Of a stretch of 64,000 bases of DNA, positions 43,397 through 52,323 are shown in pieces. The translations under genes and the position numbers were made by a program. Under the pieces are notes generated by a model. The model had not been told where the DNA came from. It worked only from the letters and a program-made list of their open reading frames with translations, and searched no databases. Position 1 is the stretch's first letter, and each line of letters starts with the position of its first letter. Location of the stretch: positions 1-64,000 of the forward strand of contig CAKZLK010000030.1 of assembly GCA_937125455.1 (NCBI GenBank), in the 5' to 3' direction. This DNA is from an uncultured Aequorivita sp. (lineage in GTDB: Bacteria > Bacteroidota > Bacteroidia > Flavobacteriales > Flavobacteriaceae).

Positions 43397-44674
43397 TTAC
43401 AGATCGTATTGCTTTATCTTTCTGTAAAGCGTTCTTTCGGAAATACCTAGTTCATCTGCAGCATCCTTTCTTTTTCCGTTGTATTTTTCAAGTGATTTTT
43501 TGATAAGTTCCAACTCTTTTTGTTGAAGCGAAAGATTTTCTTCTTCCTCAATATCTTCTGCGTAATCATATTTGTCTTTTCGCGACTCTGAAGCATTTTC
43601 TGGAATACTGAAAACTTCCACATCATTTTCCTCATCGCTATTCTCTTCTTCAATTATTGAAGCCAACTCTTCTTCGGCATTGTTTTCTTCATCATATATT
43701 TTATTGATAAGTGAAGACTGTTCTTCCTTCACTTTGGCGGTATTGCCAGTTTTCATCAACTCCAAAGTAAGCTTTTTAAGATCGTTTACATCGCGTTTCA
43801 TATCAAAAAGCACTTTGTAGAGAATCTCGCGTTCACTGCTGAAATCGCTTTCGGCTTTTTTTGAATTTACAACTGCAGGAAGATTGCTGCCCATATCAGG
43901 CAGGTAGTGTTTTAAAGTATCATAAGAAATTTCGCGGTTCTGCTCCAAAACAGAAATCTGCTCTGCAATGTTACGCAATTGACGAATGTTGCCACTCCAG
44001 CGATATTTCAACAATAAATCCGTTGCTTGATCTGTCAACCTAATTGTGGGCATTTTGTATTTCTGCGCAAAATCTGCCGCAAATTTTCGGAAAAGCAAAT
44101 GAATATCTTCTCTTCTTTCGCGCAGCGGAGGCAAGTTGATTTCCACAGTGCTCAATCTGTAGTACAGATCTTCACGGAATTTTCCTTTTTCAATGGCATC
44201 AACCATTTTTACATTGGTTGCGGCCACAATGCGTACGTCTGTTTTTTGTGCTGCGGAAGAACCTACTTTTAAAAATTCGCCATTTTCCAATACACGAAGT
44301 AAGCGTACTTGCGTAGTTAGGGGTAATTCGCCAACTTCATCTAGAAAAATGGTTCCGCCGTCTGCTACTTCAAAATAACCGCTTCGTGTTGCCGTAGCTC
44401 CAGTGAACGATCCTTTTTCGTGACCGAAAAGTTCGCTGTCTATTGTTCCCTCGGGAATGGCGCCGCAGTTTACGGCTATGTATTTTCCGTGCTTTCTATG
44501 TGAGAGCGAATGGATTATTTTTGGAATACTCTCTTTCCCTACACCGCTTTCACCCGTTACCAATACCGAAATATCTGTGGGCGCTACTTGTATTGCTTTT
44601 TCTACAGCGCGGTTCAGTTTTGGGTCGTTGCCTATTATTCCGAATCGTTGTTTTGTTGCTTGTATACTTTCCAT
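43397..44674 (-). CDS. Sigma-54-interacting transcriptional activator
   Basis: 425 aa. AAA+ domain (about 12-250) with Walker A GESGVGKE (41-48), the sigma-54 contact loop GSFTGA (88-93, a Ser variant of GAFTGA), Walker B TIFLDEVGE and arginine finger region. A long acidic linker (about 300-385) leads to a Fis-type helix-turn-helix (RKDAADELGISERTLYRKI, about 402-420). There is no receiver or sensor domain at the N-terminus, so its trigger is unknown. It sits directly after miaB (2 bases between). Confidence 0.92.
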   Translation of the reverse strand: MESIQATKQRFGIIGNDPKLNRAVEKAIQVAPTDISVLVTGESGVGKESIPKIIHSLSHRKHGKYIAVNCGAIPEGTIDSELFGHEKGSFTGATATRSGYFEVADGGTIFLDEVGELPLTTQVRLLRVLENGEFLKVGSSAAQKTDVRIVAATNVKMVDAIEKGKFREDLYYRLSTVEINLPPLRERREDIHLLFRKFAADFAQKYKMPTIRLTDQATDLLLKYRWSGNIRQLRNIAEQISVLEQNREISYDTLKHYLPDMGSNLPAVVNSKKAESDFSSEREILYKVLFDMKRDVNDLKKLTLELMKTGNTAKVKEEQSSLINKIYDEENNAEEELASIIEEENSDEENDVEVFSIPENASESRKDKYDYAEDIEEEENLSLQQKELELIKKSLEKYNGKRKDAADELGISERTLYRKIKQYDL

Positions 44675-44676
44675 AG

Positions 44677-46122
44677 TTAATTACTTTCAGAACAATCGAT
44701 CACTTCACCGATAAGCGTGGCAGTAGTGCAATCGGTAATCAAAACCTCTACAAAATCACCTGGCTTAAAATTTTTCTTCGGAAAAACCGCAACATTGTTA
44801 TGCTCTGTTCTTCCGCTCCATTCGTCTTTATTTTTTTTCGATTCTTTTTCAATTAAAACAGTGACGGTTTTTCCTAAAAATTCCGCCGTGCGAATGGCGC
44901 TATGCTTTTGCTGAAGATCAACAATCTCGGTCAATCTGCGGCTTTTGGTTTCTTCTGGAACATCATCTTCCAGCTTTCGTGCAGCCATTGTGCCAGGCCT
45001 TTCGGAATATTTGTACATATAGCCAAAACCGTATTTTACATATTCCATTAAGCTCAAGGTTTCTTGATGATCTTCCTCGGTTTCAGTTGGAAAACCAATA
45101 ATCATATCTTGCGAAATGGAGCAATCTGGAATAATTTCCCAAATCCTGTCGATTAACTTCATATATTCTTCCCGTGTGTGTTGGCGGTTCATTTCCTTTA
45201 AAATCCGAGTACTTCCACTTTGAACCGGAAGGTGAATATGGTTGCAGATGTTGTCGTGTTTTGCAACAATATGCAACACTTCTTCGTGCATGTCCTGCGG
45301 GTTGCTGGTTGAAAATCGAATCCGCATTTTTGGATGTGCCGTTGCAGCCATATCAAGCAATTGTGCAAAATCGGTAGCAGTGGCTTGTTGCATTTCGGAA
45401 GCATTTTTGAAATCTTTTTTCAGTCCGCCACCGTACCAAAGATAACTGTCCACATTTTGACCAAGAAGCGTGATTTCTTTGTAGCCTTTTTCGGCTAAAT
45501 CATTTATTTCACGTAAAATACTTTGTGGATCACGACTTCGCTCACGACCACGGGTAAAAGGAACCACGCAGAAAGTACACATATTATCACAGCCGCGGGT
45601 GATGCTTACAAAAGCAGTTATTCCATTTCCGCCCAAACGCACGGGCGAAATATCGCCGTAGGTTTCTTCTTTGGAAAGAATTACGTTTACTGCATCGCGG
45701 CCTTCTTCTACTTCTTTTAATAAATTTGGGATGTCTTTATAGGCATCTGGACCAACAACCAAATCGACGATTTTTTCTTCTTCTAGAAATTTTTCTTTTA
45801 AGCGTTCCGCCATACAACCCAAAACGCCAACCTTCATTTTCGGGTTGATACGTTTTACGGCGTTGTATTTCTCCAAACGTTTGCGAACAGTTTGTTCAGC
45901 TTTATCGCGAATAGAACATGTGTTTACCAAAACCAAATCGGCTTCTTCCAATAAATTTGTAGTGTTGTATCCCTGGTCTGCTAGGATGGAAGCAACGATT
46001 TCGCTATCGCTAAAATTCATGGCGCAACCGTAACTTTCTATATATAACTTACGGGAATTATCTTCACGAGCTTCCAATGTTAATGTGTTTCCTTGCGTAT
46101 TTTCGTCAATTATCTTTTCCAT
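44677..46122 (-). CDS. miaB: tRNA-2-methylthio-N6-dimethylallyladenosine synthase
   Basis: 481 aa, radical SAM methylthiotransferase acting on A37 of tRNAs that read UNN codons. The UPF0004 domain has Cys33, Cys69 and Cys103 for the auxiliary iron-sulfur cluster; the radical SAM motif is RGCDNMCTFC (Cys178, Cys182, Cys185), and a TRAM RNA-binding domain lies at the end. It is first in the operon miaB - activator - lptE - TPR - secG. Confidence 0.97.
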   Translation of the reverse strand: MEKIIDENTQGNTLTLEAREDNSRKLYIESYGCAMNFSDSEIVASILADQGYNTTNLLEEADLVLVNTCSIRDKAEQTVRKRLEKYNAVKRINPKMKVGVLGCMAERLKEKFLEEEKIVDLVVGPDAYKDIPNLLKEVEEGRDAVNVILSKEETYGDISPVRLGGNGITAFVSITRGCDNMCTFCVVPFTRGRERSRDPQSILREINDLAEKGYKEITLLGQNVDSYLWYGGGLKKDFKNASEMQQATATDFAQLLDMAATAHPKMRIRFSTSNPQDMHEEVLHIVAKHDNICNHIHLPVQSGSTRILKEMNRQHTREEYMKLIDRIWEIIPDCSISQDMIIGFPTETEEDHQETLSLMEYVKYGFGYMYKYSERPGTMAARKLEDDVPEETKSRRLTEIVDLQQKHSAIRTAEFLGKTVTVLIEKESKKNKDEWSGRTEHNNVAVFPKKNFKPGDFVEVLITDCTTATLIGEVIDCSESN

Positions 46123-46169
46123 AAAAATCCAACTTCAATGTAATTTTTAAACTAAAACCATTGAACTGG

Positions 46170-46199
46170 CAAATATACAATAATTGCAAACGGTGACAA
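46170..46199 (-). promoter_or_regulatory. Promoter for the miaB operon
   Basis: On the minus strand TTG (46199-46197), 19 bases, then TATATTTG (46177-46170): the perfect consensus, giving a leader of about 40 bases before the miaB ATG. Confidence 0.82.
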
Positions 46200-46342
46200 A
46201 GTGGCAGAATGATTTAATGGAAATCTTAAACAGCAAAGAATTTAAATAAAATTATGAGGAAATATTTGTGTCTTTTCGGCTAAAACTCCTGTTGCGATTT
46301 TCAAATTTCACAGCTGAAATGATTCGTATTAAAAAATTCATA

Positions 46343-46350
46343 TACTTTTG
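46343..46350 (+). promoter_or_regulatory. Candidate -7 promoter element for topA
   Basis: TACTTTTG fits TAnnTTTG and lies 20 bases before the topA ATG. No clear -33 element. Confidence 0.5.
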
Positions 46351-46370
46351 CAATCATAACAATATAGGAT

Positions 46371-48890
46371 ATGGCAAAGAATTTAGTGATCGTTGAGTCC
46401 CCGGCAAAAGCAAAAACCATTGAAAAATTTCTTGGGAAAGATTTCAAGGTTTCCTCCAGTTTTGGGCACATTGCGGATCTTCCATCCAAGGAATTGGGTG
46501 TAGACGTAGAAGGGGATTTCACACCTAAATATATAGTGAGCAGCGACAAAAAGAAGTTGGTGGCAGAGTTGAAGGCGCTCTCAAAAAAAGCTGAGATGGT
46601 TTGGTTGGCGAGTGATGAGGATCGAGAGGGGGAAGCCATTGCATGGCACTTGGCTGAAGAATTAAAACTTGATAAAAACAAGACCAAACGTATTGTTTTT
46701 CATGAAATTACAAAATCTGCCATTTTAAAAGCAATTGAAAATCCGCGACAAATAGATTATAATTTAGTAAACGCACAACAGGCGCGTCGTGTACTGGATC
46801 GTTTGGTGGGTTATGAACTTTCACCGGTTCTTTGGAAGAAAGTGAAAGGCGGACTTTCTGCAGGACGTGTACAATCCGTTGCTGTGCGTCTGATTGTTGA
46901 ACGAGAGCGAGAAATAGAAGCGTTTACGCCAGTTGGTTCATATAGGGTTGATGCGGAATTTACTACGGCTGATGGAAGTAAATTCAAAGCGAAACTTCCA
47001 AAGAATTTTGACACCGAAGCAGAAGCACGCGAGTTCCTTCGTAAAAATTTAGGCGCTTCTTATAAAATTTCAGACTTAACAAAAAAACCTGCCAGCAAAT
47101 CGCCCGCGGCACCCTTTACCACCTCAACATTACAGCAGGAAGCAGCGCGTAAACTGTATTTTTCAGTTGGGAAAACGATGACAATTGCACAGCGGTTGTA
47201 TGAAGCTGGTTTTATAACATATATGCGTACCGATAGCGTCAACCTTAGTAACGACGCAAAAAATGCAGCACAAAAAGAAATTATTTCTTCCTACGGAAAG
47301 GAATACAGCAAACCGAGGGATTACAAAGGTAAAACGAAAGGCGCTCAGGAAGCTCACGAGGCCATTCGACCTACGGATATGTCTATGCACAACATAACTG
47401 GCGACCACGATCAAGCGCGTTTGTATGATTTGATTTGGAAACGGACGCTAGCTTCGCAAATGAGCGATGCTGCCTTGGAACGCACCAACGTGAAGATTGA
47501 TGTGCTTTCAAAGGAAAAAGTTTCAGAAAACTTCACCGCTAATGGTGAAATGATAAAATTTGACGGATTCCTAAAAGTATATTTGGAAGGAACCGATTTT
47601 GAAGAAGAAGAGCAGGAGGGCATGTTGCCGAATATGAAAAACGGCGATTCGTTGGAGAATAATTACCTAACCGCAACTGAAAGATTTACGCGTCCACCGT
47701 ATCGATTTACTGAGGCTTCCTTGGTAAAGCAATTGGAAGAGCTTGGCATTGGCCGACCGTCAACTTACGCGCCTACTATTTCAACCATTATCAGCAGAAA
47801 CTATGTGGAAAAAGGGACTGTGGAAGGTGTAGAGCGAAAATATCTGCAGCTTACACTTCAGGAAGAAAGTATTAAAGATAAAATCTTGACCGAAACCGTT
47901 GGTTCTGATAAAGGAAAGTTAGTTCCCACAGATATAGGGATGATTGTGAATGACTTTTTGGTTGAACACTTCGAAAATATTCTTGACTATAATTTCACGG
48001 CAAAAGTGGAACAGGATTTTGACGATATCGCCGAAGGAAAAGAGGAGTGGACCAAAATGATGAAAGATTTCTACGGAAAATTTCATCCCCGTGTTGAAGA
48101 CGTTGAGGAAAACGCAGAACGCGAAAGCGGTGAACGTATTCTTGGTGAAGATCCACAAACCGGTAGAACCGTTTTGGTTCGTCTTGGAAAATATGGTCCA
48201 ATGGCACAAATCGGTGCTCCGGACGATGAAGAGAAAAAATTTGCCAGTCTACGTCCAGACCAGCAACTACATTTGGTTACTTTTGAAGAAGTAATGGATC
48301 TTTTTAAGCTTCCTAAGACTTTAGGGGTTTATGAAAAAGAAGAAGTTGAAGTAAACAACGGTCGTTTTGGCCCTTACGTTCGCTTCGGAAAAACTTTTAT
48401 TTCACTTCCAAAGGGAATGGATCCGTTGGAGGTGGATATGGCTTTTGCAAAAGAGCTAATTGAAGAAAAGAAAAAAGCTGATGCTCCTATATATATCTAT
48501 GAGGATCTGCCAGTTCAAAAAGGCGTTGGACGTTTTGGACCATTCATAAAATGGAACAATATGTTTATCAATGTGAACAAAAAGTATGATTTTGACAACC
48601 TTTCCGAAGAAGATATAATTGAGCTTATCGAAGACAAAAAGCAAAAAGAGATCGATAAGTTGATCAACGAATGGCCAGAGGAGAAAATCCGCATTGAAAA
48701 GGCGCGTTGGGGACGTTTCAATCTTATAAAAGGCAAAACAAAAGTAGAGCTTCCCAAAGGCACTGAAGCCGATAAAATTACTTTGGAAGAAGCGAAAGAT
48801 TTATTGGAGAAGAAAAGTCCGAAGAAAAAGAAAGCTGCTGCAAAAAAGAAAACCACAACTAAGAAAAAAGCTACAGCCAAGAAAAAATAA
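46371..48890 (+). CDS. topA: DNA topoisomerase I (type IA)
   Basis: 839 aa. Toprim domain (KNLVIVESPAKAKTIEKFLG, with ASDEDREGEAIAWHLAEEL metal-binding acidics) and catalytic Tyr near 284 in GFITYMRTDSVNLS. Instead of zinc fingers, the C-terminal third has repeat modules with GRFGPYVRFGK and GRFGPFIKWN (Toprim C-terminal repeats), and then a lysine tail of about 28 residues (KKSPKKKKAAAKKKTTTKKK...). It relaxes negative supercoils. The start is the ATG at 46371. Its stop overlaps the next start by one base. Confidence 0.96.
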   Translation: MAKNLVIVESPAKAKTIEKFLGKDFKVSSSFGHIADLPSKELGVDVEGDFTPKYIVSSDKKKLVAELKALSKKAEMVWLASDEDREGEAIAWHLAEELKLDKNKTKRIVFHEITKSAILKAIENPRQIDYNLVNAQQARRVLDRLVGYELSPVLWKKVKGGLSAGRVQSVAVRLIVEREREIEAFTPVGSYRVDAEFTTADGSKFKAKLPKNFDTEAEAREFLRKNLGASYKISDLTKKPASKSPAAPFTTSTLQQEAARKLYFSVGKTMTIAQRLYEAGFITYMRTDSVNLSNDAKNAAQKEIISSYGKEYSKPRDYKGKTKGAQEAHEAIRPTDMSMHNITGDHDQARLYDLIWKRTLASQMSDAALERTNVKIDVLSKEKVSENFTANGEMIKFDGFLKVYLEGTDFEEEEQEGMLPNMKNGDSLENNYLTATERFTRPPYRFTEASLVKQLEELGIGRPSTYAPTISTIISRNYVEKGTVEGVERKYLQLTLQEESIKDKILTETVGSDKGKLVPTDIGMIVNDFLVEHFENILDYNFTAKVEQDFDDIAEGKEEWTKMMKDFYGKFHPRVEDVEENAERESGERILGEDPQTGRTVLVRLGKYGPMAQIGAPDDEEKKFASLRPDQQLHLVTFEEVMDLFKLPKTLGVYEKEEVEVNNGRFGPYVRFGKTFISLPKGMDPLEVDMAFAKELIEEKKKADAPIYIYEDLPVQKGVGRFGPFIKWNNMFINVNKKYDFDNLSEEDIIELIEDKKQKEIDKLINEWPEEKIRIEKARWGRFNLIKGKTKVELPKGTEADKITLEEAKDLLEKKSPKKKKAAAKKKTTTKKKATAKKK

Positions 48891-50053
48891 TGATAGAGTT
48901 TTTATCCCCAGTTTCAAAAAAAGTAATGGCAAACCGGGAAATTCTGCCACCGGGAACATTGGGAAAGCAAATTGAAGCCCATGTAAAAATGGGTGAGTTG
49001 CCAAGTTTAAAAGATGTAAAGTTTGCGCTCCTTGGAATTAAAGAAAACCGAGGTGATGTAGATTTTATGGGTGGAGACATTTCTTTTGATCCGTACAGAA
49101 AAGCTTTTTATTCTTTATATCCCGGAAATTGGAATTACAAAATTATTGATTTAGGTGATATTGAAAAAGGCGAAACTGCCGAAGACACTCGCTTTGCGGC
49201 CAAAGAAGTAATAGCTGCTCTTTTGAAAAAAAATATTGTCCCAATTATTTTTGGGGGAAGTCAGGATTTAGCTTATGCACAATATCGCGCTTATGACGGC
49301 ATTGGCAATATGGTGAATGTTGTTAATATTGACAACCGTTTTGATCTTGGTAACGCAGAATTACCAATTTCCAATAAATCCTATGTGGGAAAAATGGTAG
49401 TAAACAAGCCTTACAACCTTTTTAACTATAGCGTTTTGGGCTACCAATCTTTTTTTAATGCGCCGCAAGAAATTGCTTTGATGGATAAATTGTTTTTTGA
49501 CGCTTACAGATTAGGAGAGGTCGCTGCAGAAATAAACGTTGTGGAACCCATAATGCGAGATGCCGATATGGTAACTTTAGATGTTACTGCAATAAAAAGC
49601 GCAGAATTTAGTTATAAAAATAACGAAAGCCCGAATGGTTTTGATGGTCGTGAAATTTGCGCCATTTCGCGTTATGCAGGCATCAGTAATAAAGTACAAT
49701 CTTTCGGTGTTTACGAACTGACTGATTCCCTTGAAAACAGAAGCGGGGCTATGCTAATAGCTCAAATAGTCTGGTATTTTATAGAAGGATATAACTTCAG
49801 AGTTGATGACGATGATTTTGATAATGAAAATCTATTTACAACCTATAAAGTTCCAGTTGAAGATGATGTTTTAGAATTTAAAAAGAGTAATAAAACAGGC
49901 CGATGGTGGATTGTTTTGCCTTTTATTTCAAATGTTAATAATAAATTAAAAAGACAAACGTTATTACCTTGCACTTATGGCGAATATTTGGGTGCATGCA
50001 ATCAGGAAATTCCTGAACGGTGGTTAAAAGCCCGCCATAAAAATGAAGTATAA
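48890..50053 (+). CDS. Arginase/formimidoylglutamase-fold protein lacking metal ligands
   Basis: 387 aa. The ureohydrolase fold is recognisable, but each metal motif is changed: GGxH is FGGSQD (121-126), the DAHxD block is NIDNRFD (146-152, His lost, two Asp kept), and the DxD block is LDVTAIK (about 229-235). A manganese centre is therefore unlikely, so it is probably not an arginase, agmatinase or formimidoylglutamase even if named so by similarity. It is coupled to topA (TAATG overlap) and lies just before gldKLMN, an arrangement I would expect to be conserved in flavobacteria. Its role is unknown. Confidence 0.75.
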   Translation: MIEFLSPVSKKVMANREILPPGTLGKQIEAHVKMGELPSLKDVKFALLGIKENRGDVDFMGGDISFDPYRKAFYSLYPGNWNYKIIDLGDIEKGETAEDTRFAAKEVIAALLKKNIVPIIFGGSQDLAYAQYRAYDGIGNMVNVVNIDNRFDLGNAELPISNKSYVGKMVVNKPYNLFNYSVLGYQSFFNAPQEIALMDKLFFDAYRLGEVAAEINVVEPIMRDADMVTLDVTAIKSAEFSYKNNESPNGFDGREICAISRYAGISNKVQSFGVYELTDSLENRSGAMLIAQIVWYFIEGYNFRVDDDDFDNENLFTTYKVPVEDDVLEFKKSNKTGRWWIVLPFISNVNNKLKRQTLLPCTYGEYLGACNQEIPERWLKARHKNEV

Positions 50054-50100
50054 TCAAACAAACAAGTAAAAACGTTGATTAAGGGTTTTTCAAAAAAAAA

Positions 50101-50131
50101 TTGTTTTTTTGAAATTTTATAGATAGGTTTA
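50101..50131 (+). promoter_or_regulatory. Candidate promoter for the gldKLMN operon
   Basis: TTG at 50101-50103, 20 bases, then TAGGTTTA at 50124-50131 (last base differs from TAnnTTTG), 34 bases before the gldK ATG. Confidence 0.4.
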
Positions 50132-50165
50132 CGCCCTTGAATCTCGAAATTTAACCTAAATACCT

Positions 50166-51539
50166 ATGAAGAAGTTTATTGCATTAACTGCGATCGTTGC
50201 CTTTTTGTTCAGTTGTAACTCCGGAGACCGGGGAGAACTGGTTGGGGCAAAAGGTAAAAAATGGTATCCTCAAAAGCCTTACGGAATGACGCTTATCCCG
50301 GGTGGATCCTTCATCATGGGTAAAAGTGATGATGACTTTGTAGCCGTTAACGATGCGCCAACAAAGACTGTTACCGTTCGTTCGTTCTATATGGACGAAA
50401 CCGAGATTACAAATGCGGAGTACCGTCAATTTGTGAATTGGGTTCGTGATTCTACAGTGAGATTGCGACTTGCAATTATGGCTGATGAAGTTGGAGCAAC
50501 ACCAGGCGATGGGGGTGTGGGCGAATTTGCCTTTGTAGATCAAGAGAATGAAGAAATGACTCCATATCAGCAATATATGTATGATAATTACTTCGGTATG
50601 GGTGAAGATTACTATGCTGGACGAAAATTGAATGACAAAATTGACTTGATTTGGGATACAGCGGAATATCCAGACGAATATTATTCTGAAGTTATGGACA
50701 CCATGTATATTCCAACGGAAGAATCATATAATGGACAACGTACTATCGATGTAAGTAAATTAAACTTCCAATATACCTATATGGATATTGAATCTGCTGC
50801 GCGAGATAAAACCAAAAGACGAAAAGATTTTATCAAAAAAGAAGAATTGAATATCTATCCAGATACTACCGTTTGGATTAAGGATTTTAACTATTCATAT
50901 AACGAACCAATGCACAATGATTATTTTTGGCATGAAGCTTACGGTGACTATCCTGTGGTTGGTGTAAACTGGAAGCAGGCAAAGGCCTTCTGCGCTTGGA
51001 GGACGTTGTATAAAAACTCATACCAAAAATCAAAAAAGCAAAATTTTGTAAACTCATTCCGTCTTCCTGGCGAAGCTGAGTGGGAGTATGCTGCACGTGG
51101 TGGTCTGCAGTCTGCAACTTATCCTTGGGGTGGTCCTTATGCTAAAAACGACCGTGGTTGTTTTATGGCTAACTTTAAGCCGTTACGTGGAGATTATGCT
51201 GCTGACCAAGCACTTTACACAGTAGAAGCAGATGCTTATGAGCCAAATGATTTCAACCTTTACAATATGGCTGGAAATGTTTCGGAATGGGTGGCTTCTT
51301 CTTATGATCCAGCTTCTTATGACTATACATCAACAATGAACCCGAATGTAAACGATCCTGACAATATGCGAAAAGTAGTTAGGGGAGGTTCGTGGAAAGA
51401 TGTTGCTTATTTCCTTCAAGTAAGTACCCGTGATTATGAATATGCAGATTCGGCAAGAAGTTATATTGGCTTCAGAACTGTTCAGGATTATATGGGTACC
51501 GATGTTACTCTAAATGATAAATTGGGCGACGCACGCTAA
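50166..51539 (+). CDS. gldK: Gliding motility lipoprotein GldK
   Basis: 457 aa with a lipobox (FLFSC, Cys near 17). The body is a formylglycine-generating-enzyme/SUMF1-type fold (MTLIPGGSFIMGKSDDD; YPVVGVNWKQAKAFCAWR; FRLPGEAEWEYAARGG; NMAGNVSEWV; VVRGGSWKD). In the type IX system it forms a periplasmic ring with GldN, attached to the outer membrane, on which the GldLM motor acts. The FGE fold is used structurally. It is first of the four-gene cluster. Confidence 0.96.
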   Translation: MKKFIALTAIVAFLFSCNSGDRGELVGAKGKKWYPQKPYGMTLIPGGSFIMGKSDDDFVAVNDAPTKTVTVRSFYMDETEITNAEYRQFVNWVRDSTVRLRLAIMADEVGATPGDGGVGEFAFVDQENEEMTPYQQYMYDNYFGMGEDYYAGRKLNDKIDLIWDTAEYPDEYYSEVMDTMYIPTEESYNGQRTIDVSKLNFQYTYMDIESAARDKTKRRKDFIKKEELNIYPDTTVWIKDFNYSYNEPMHNDYFWHEAYGDYPVVGVNWKQAKAFCAWRTLYKNSYQKSKKQNFVNSFRLPGEAEWEYAARGGLQSATYPWGGPYAKNDRGCFMANFKPLRGDYAADQALYTVEADAYEPNDFNLYNMAGNVSEWVASSYDPASYDYTSTMNPNVNDPDNMRKVVRGGSWKDVAYFLQVSTRDYEYADSARSYIGFRTVQDYMGTDVTLNDKLGDAR

Positions 51540-51616
51540 ACATTCCGCTATTAATCCAAATCAACCTTAAATAATTTAACCTTAACTAAAATACCTCAAT
51601 TAAAAATTAACTAATT

Positions 51617-52279
51617 ATGGCACAAGCAAGATCATCTAAAAAACTATTTAACATGGCCTATGGCCTTGGAGCATCCGTTGTAATTTTAGGAGCACTTTTC
51701 AAAATTCTTCACTGGGAGCTTCCATTAGGCTTTACCACGCTTACAGGTGGGTTCCTTTTGGCCGTTGGACTTATAACTGAAGCAATTATTTTTGCTATAT
51801 CAGCATTTGAACCAGTAGATGACGATTTAGATTGGTCATTGGTTTATCCAGAATTGGCTGGTGGTGCCACAACTACTAAAAAAGGTGTAAAAGAACCAGA
51901 AGATGCACAGGGGCTTTTGTCTAAAAAATTGGATGAAATGCTTAAAGATGCGCGTATTGATTCAGAATTAATGAATAGCCTTACAACTAGCATCCGTTCT
52001 TTTGAAGGTGCTACAAAAAGTATGGCTCCTACTGCTGAAGCTATGAACTCTACTAAAAAATACAGTGAGGAAATGGCACTTGCAGCTGCACAAATGGACT
52101 CTTTGAATAGTTTATACAAAGTGCAAATTGAATCAACAAGCCGTCAAACTGAAGCAAACCAACAAGTTGCGGAAAATGCTGAACAGCTAAAACAACAAAT
52201 GCAGCACTTAGCTACCAACCTTTCTTCATTGAACGGTGTTTATGGAGGTATGCTTTCTGCAATGACTAATAGAAACTAA
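51617..52279 (+). CDS. gldL: Gliding motility protein GldL (motor proton-channel subunit)
   Basis: 220 aa. Two transmembrane helices (about 15-32 and 40-62), the second carrying a conserved membrane-embedded Glu (Glu55 in GLITEAIIF), thought to be the proton-carrying residue of the GldLM motor. The rest is a cytoplasmic coiled coil with many Gln, Ala and Met. It starts 77 bases after gldK. Confidence 0.96.
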   Translation: MAQARSSKKLFNMAYGLGASVVILGALFKILHWELPLGFTTLTGGFLLAVGLITEAIIFAISAFEPVDDDLDWSLVYPELAGGATTTKKGVKEPEDAQGLLSKKLDEMLKDARIDSELMNSLTTSIRSFEGATKSMAPTAEAMNSTKKYSEEMALAAAQMDSLNSLYKVQIESTSRQTEANQQVAENAEQLKQQMQHLATNLSSLNGVYGGMLSAMTNRN

Positions 52280-52323
52280 GATAGGTTTTCACCTTAATTA
52301 TTAATCTTTAAAAAAGAATTAAA

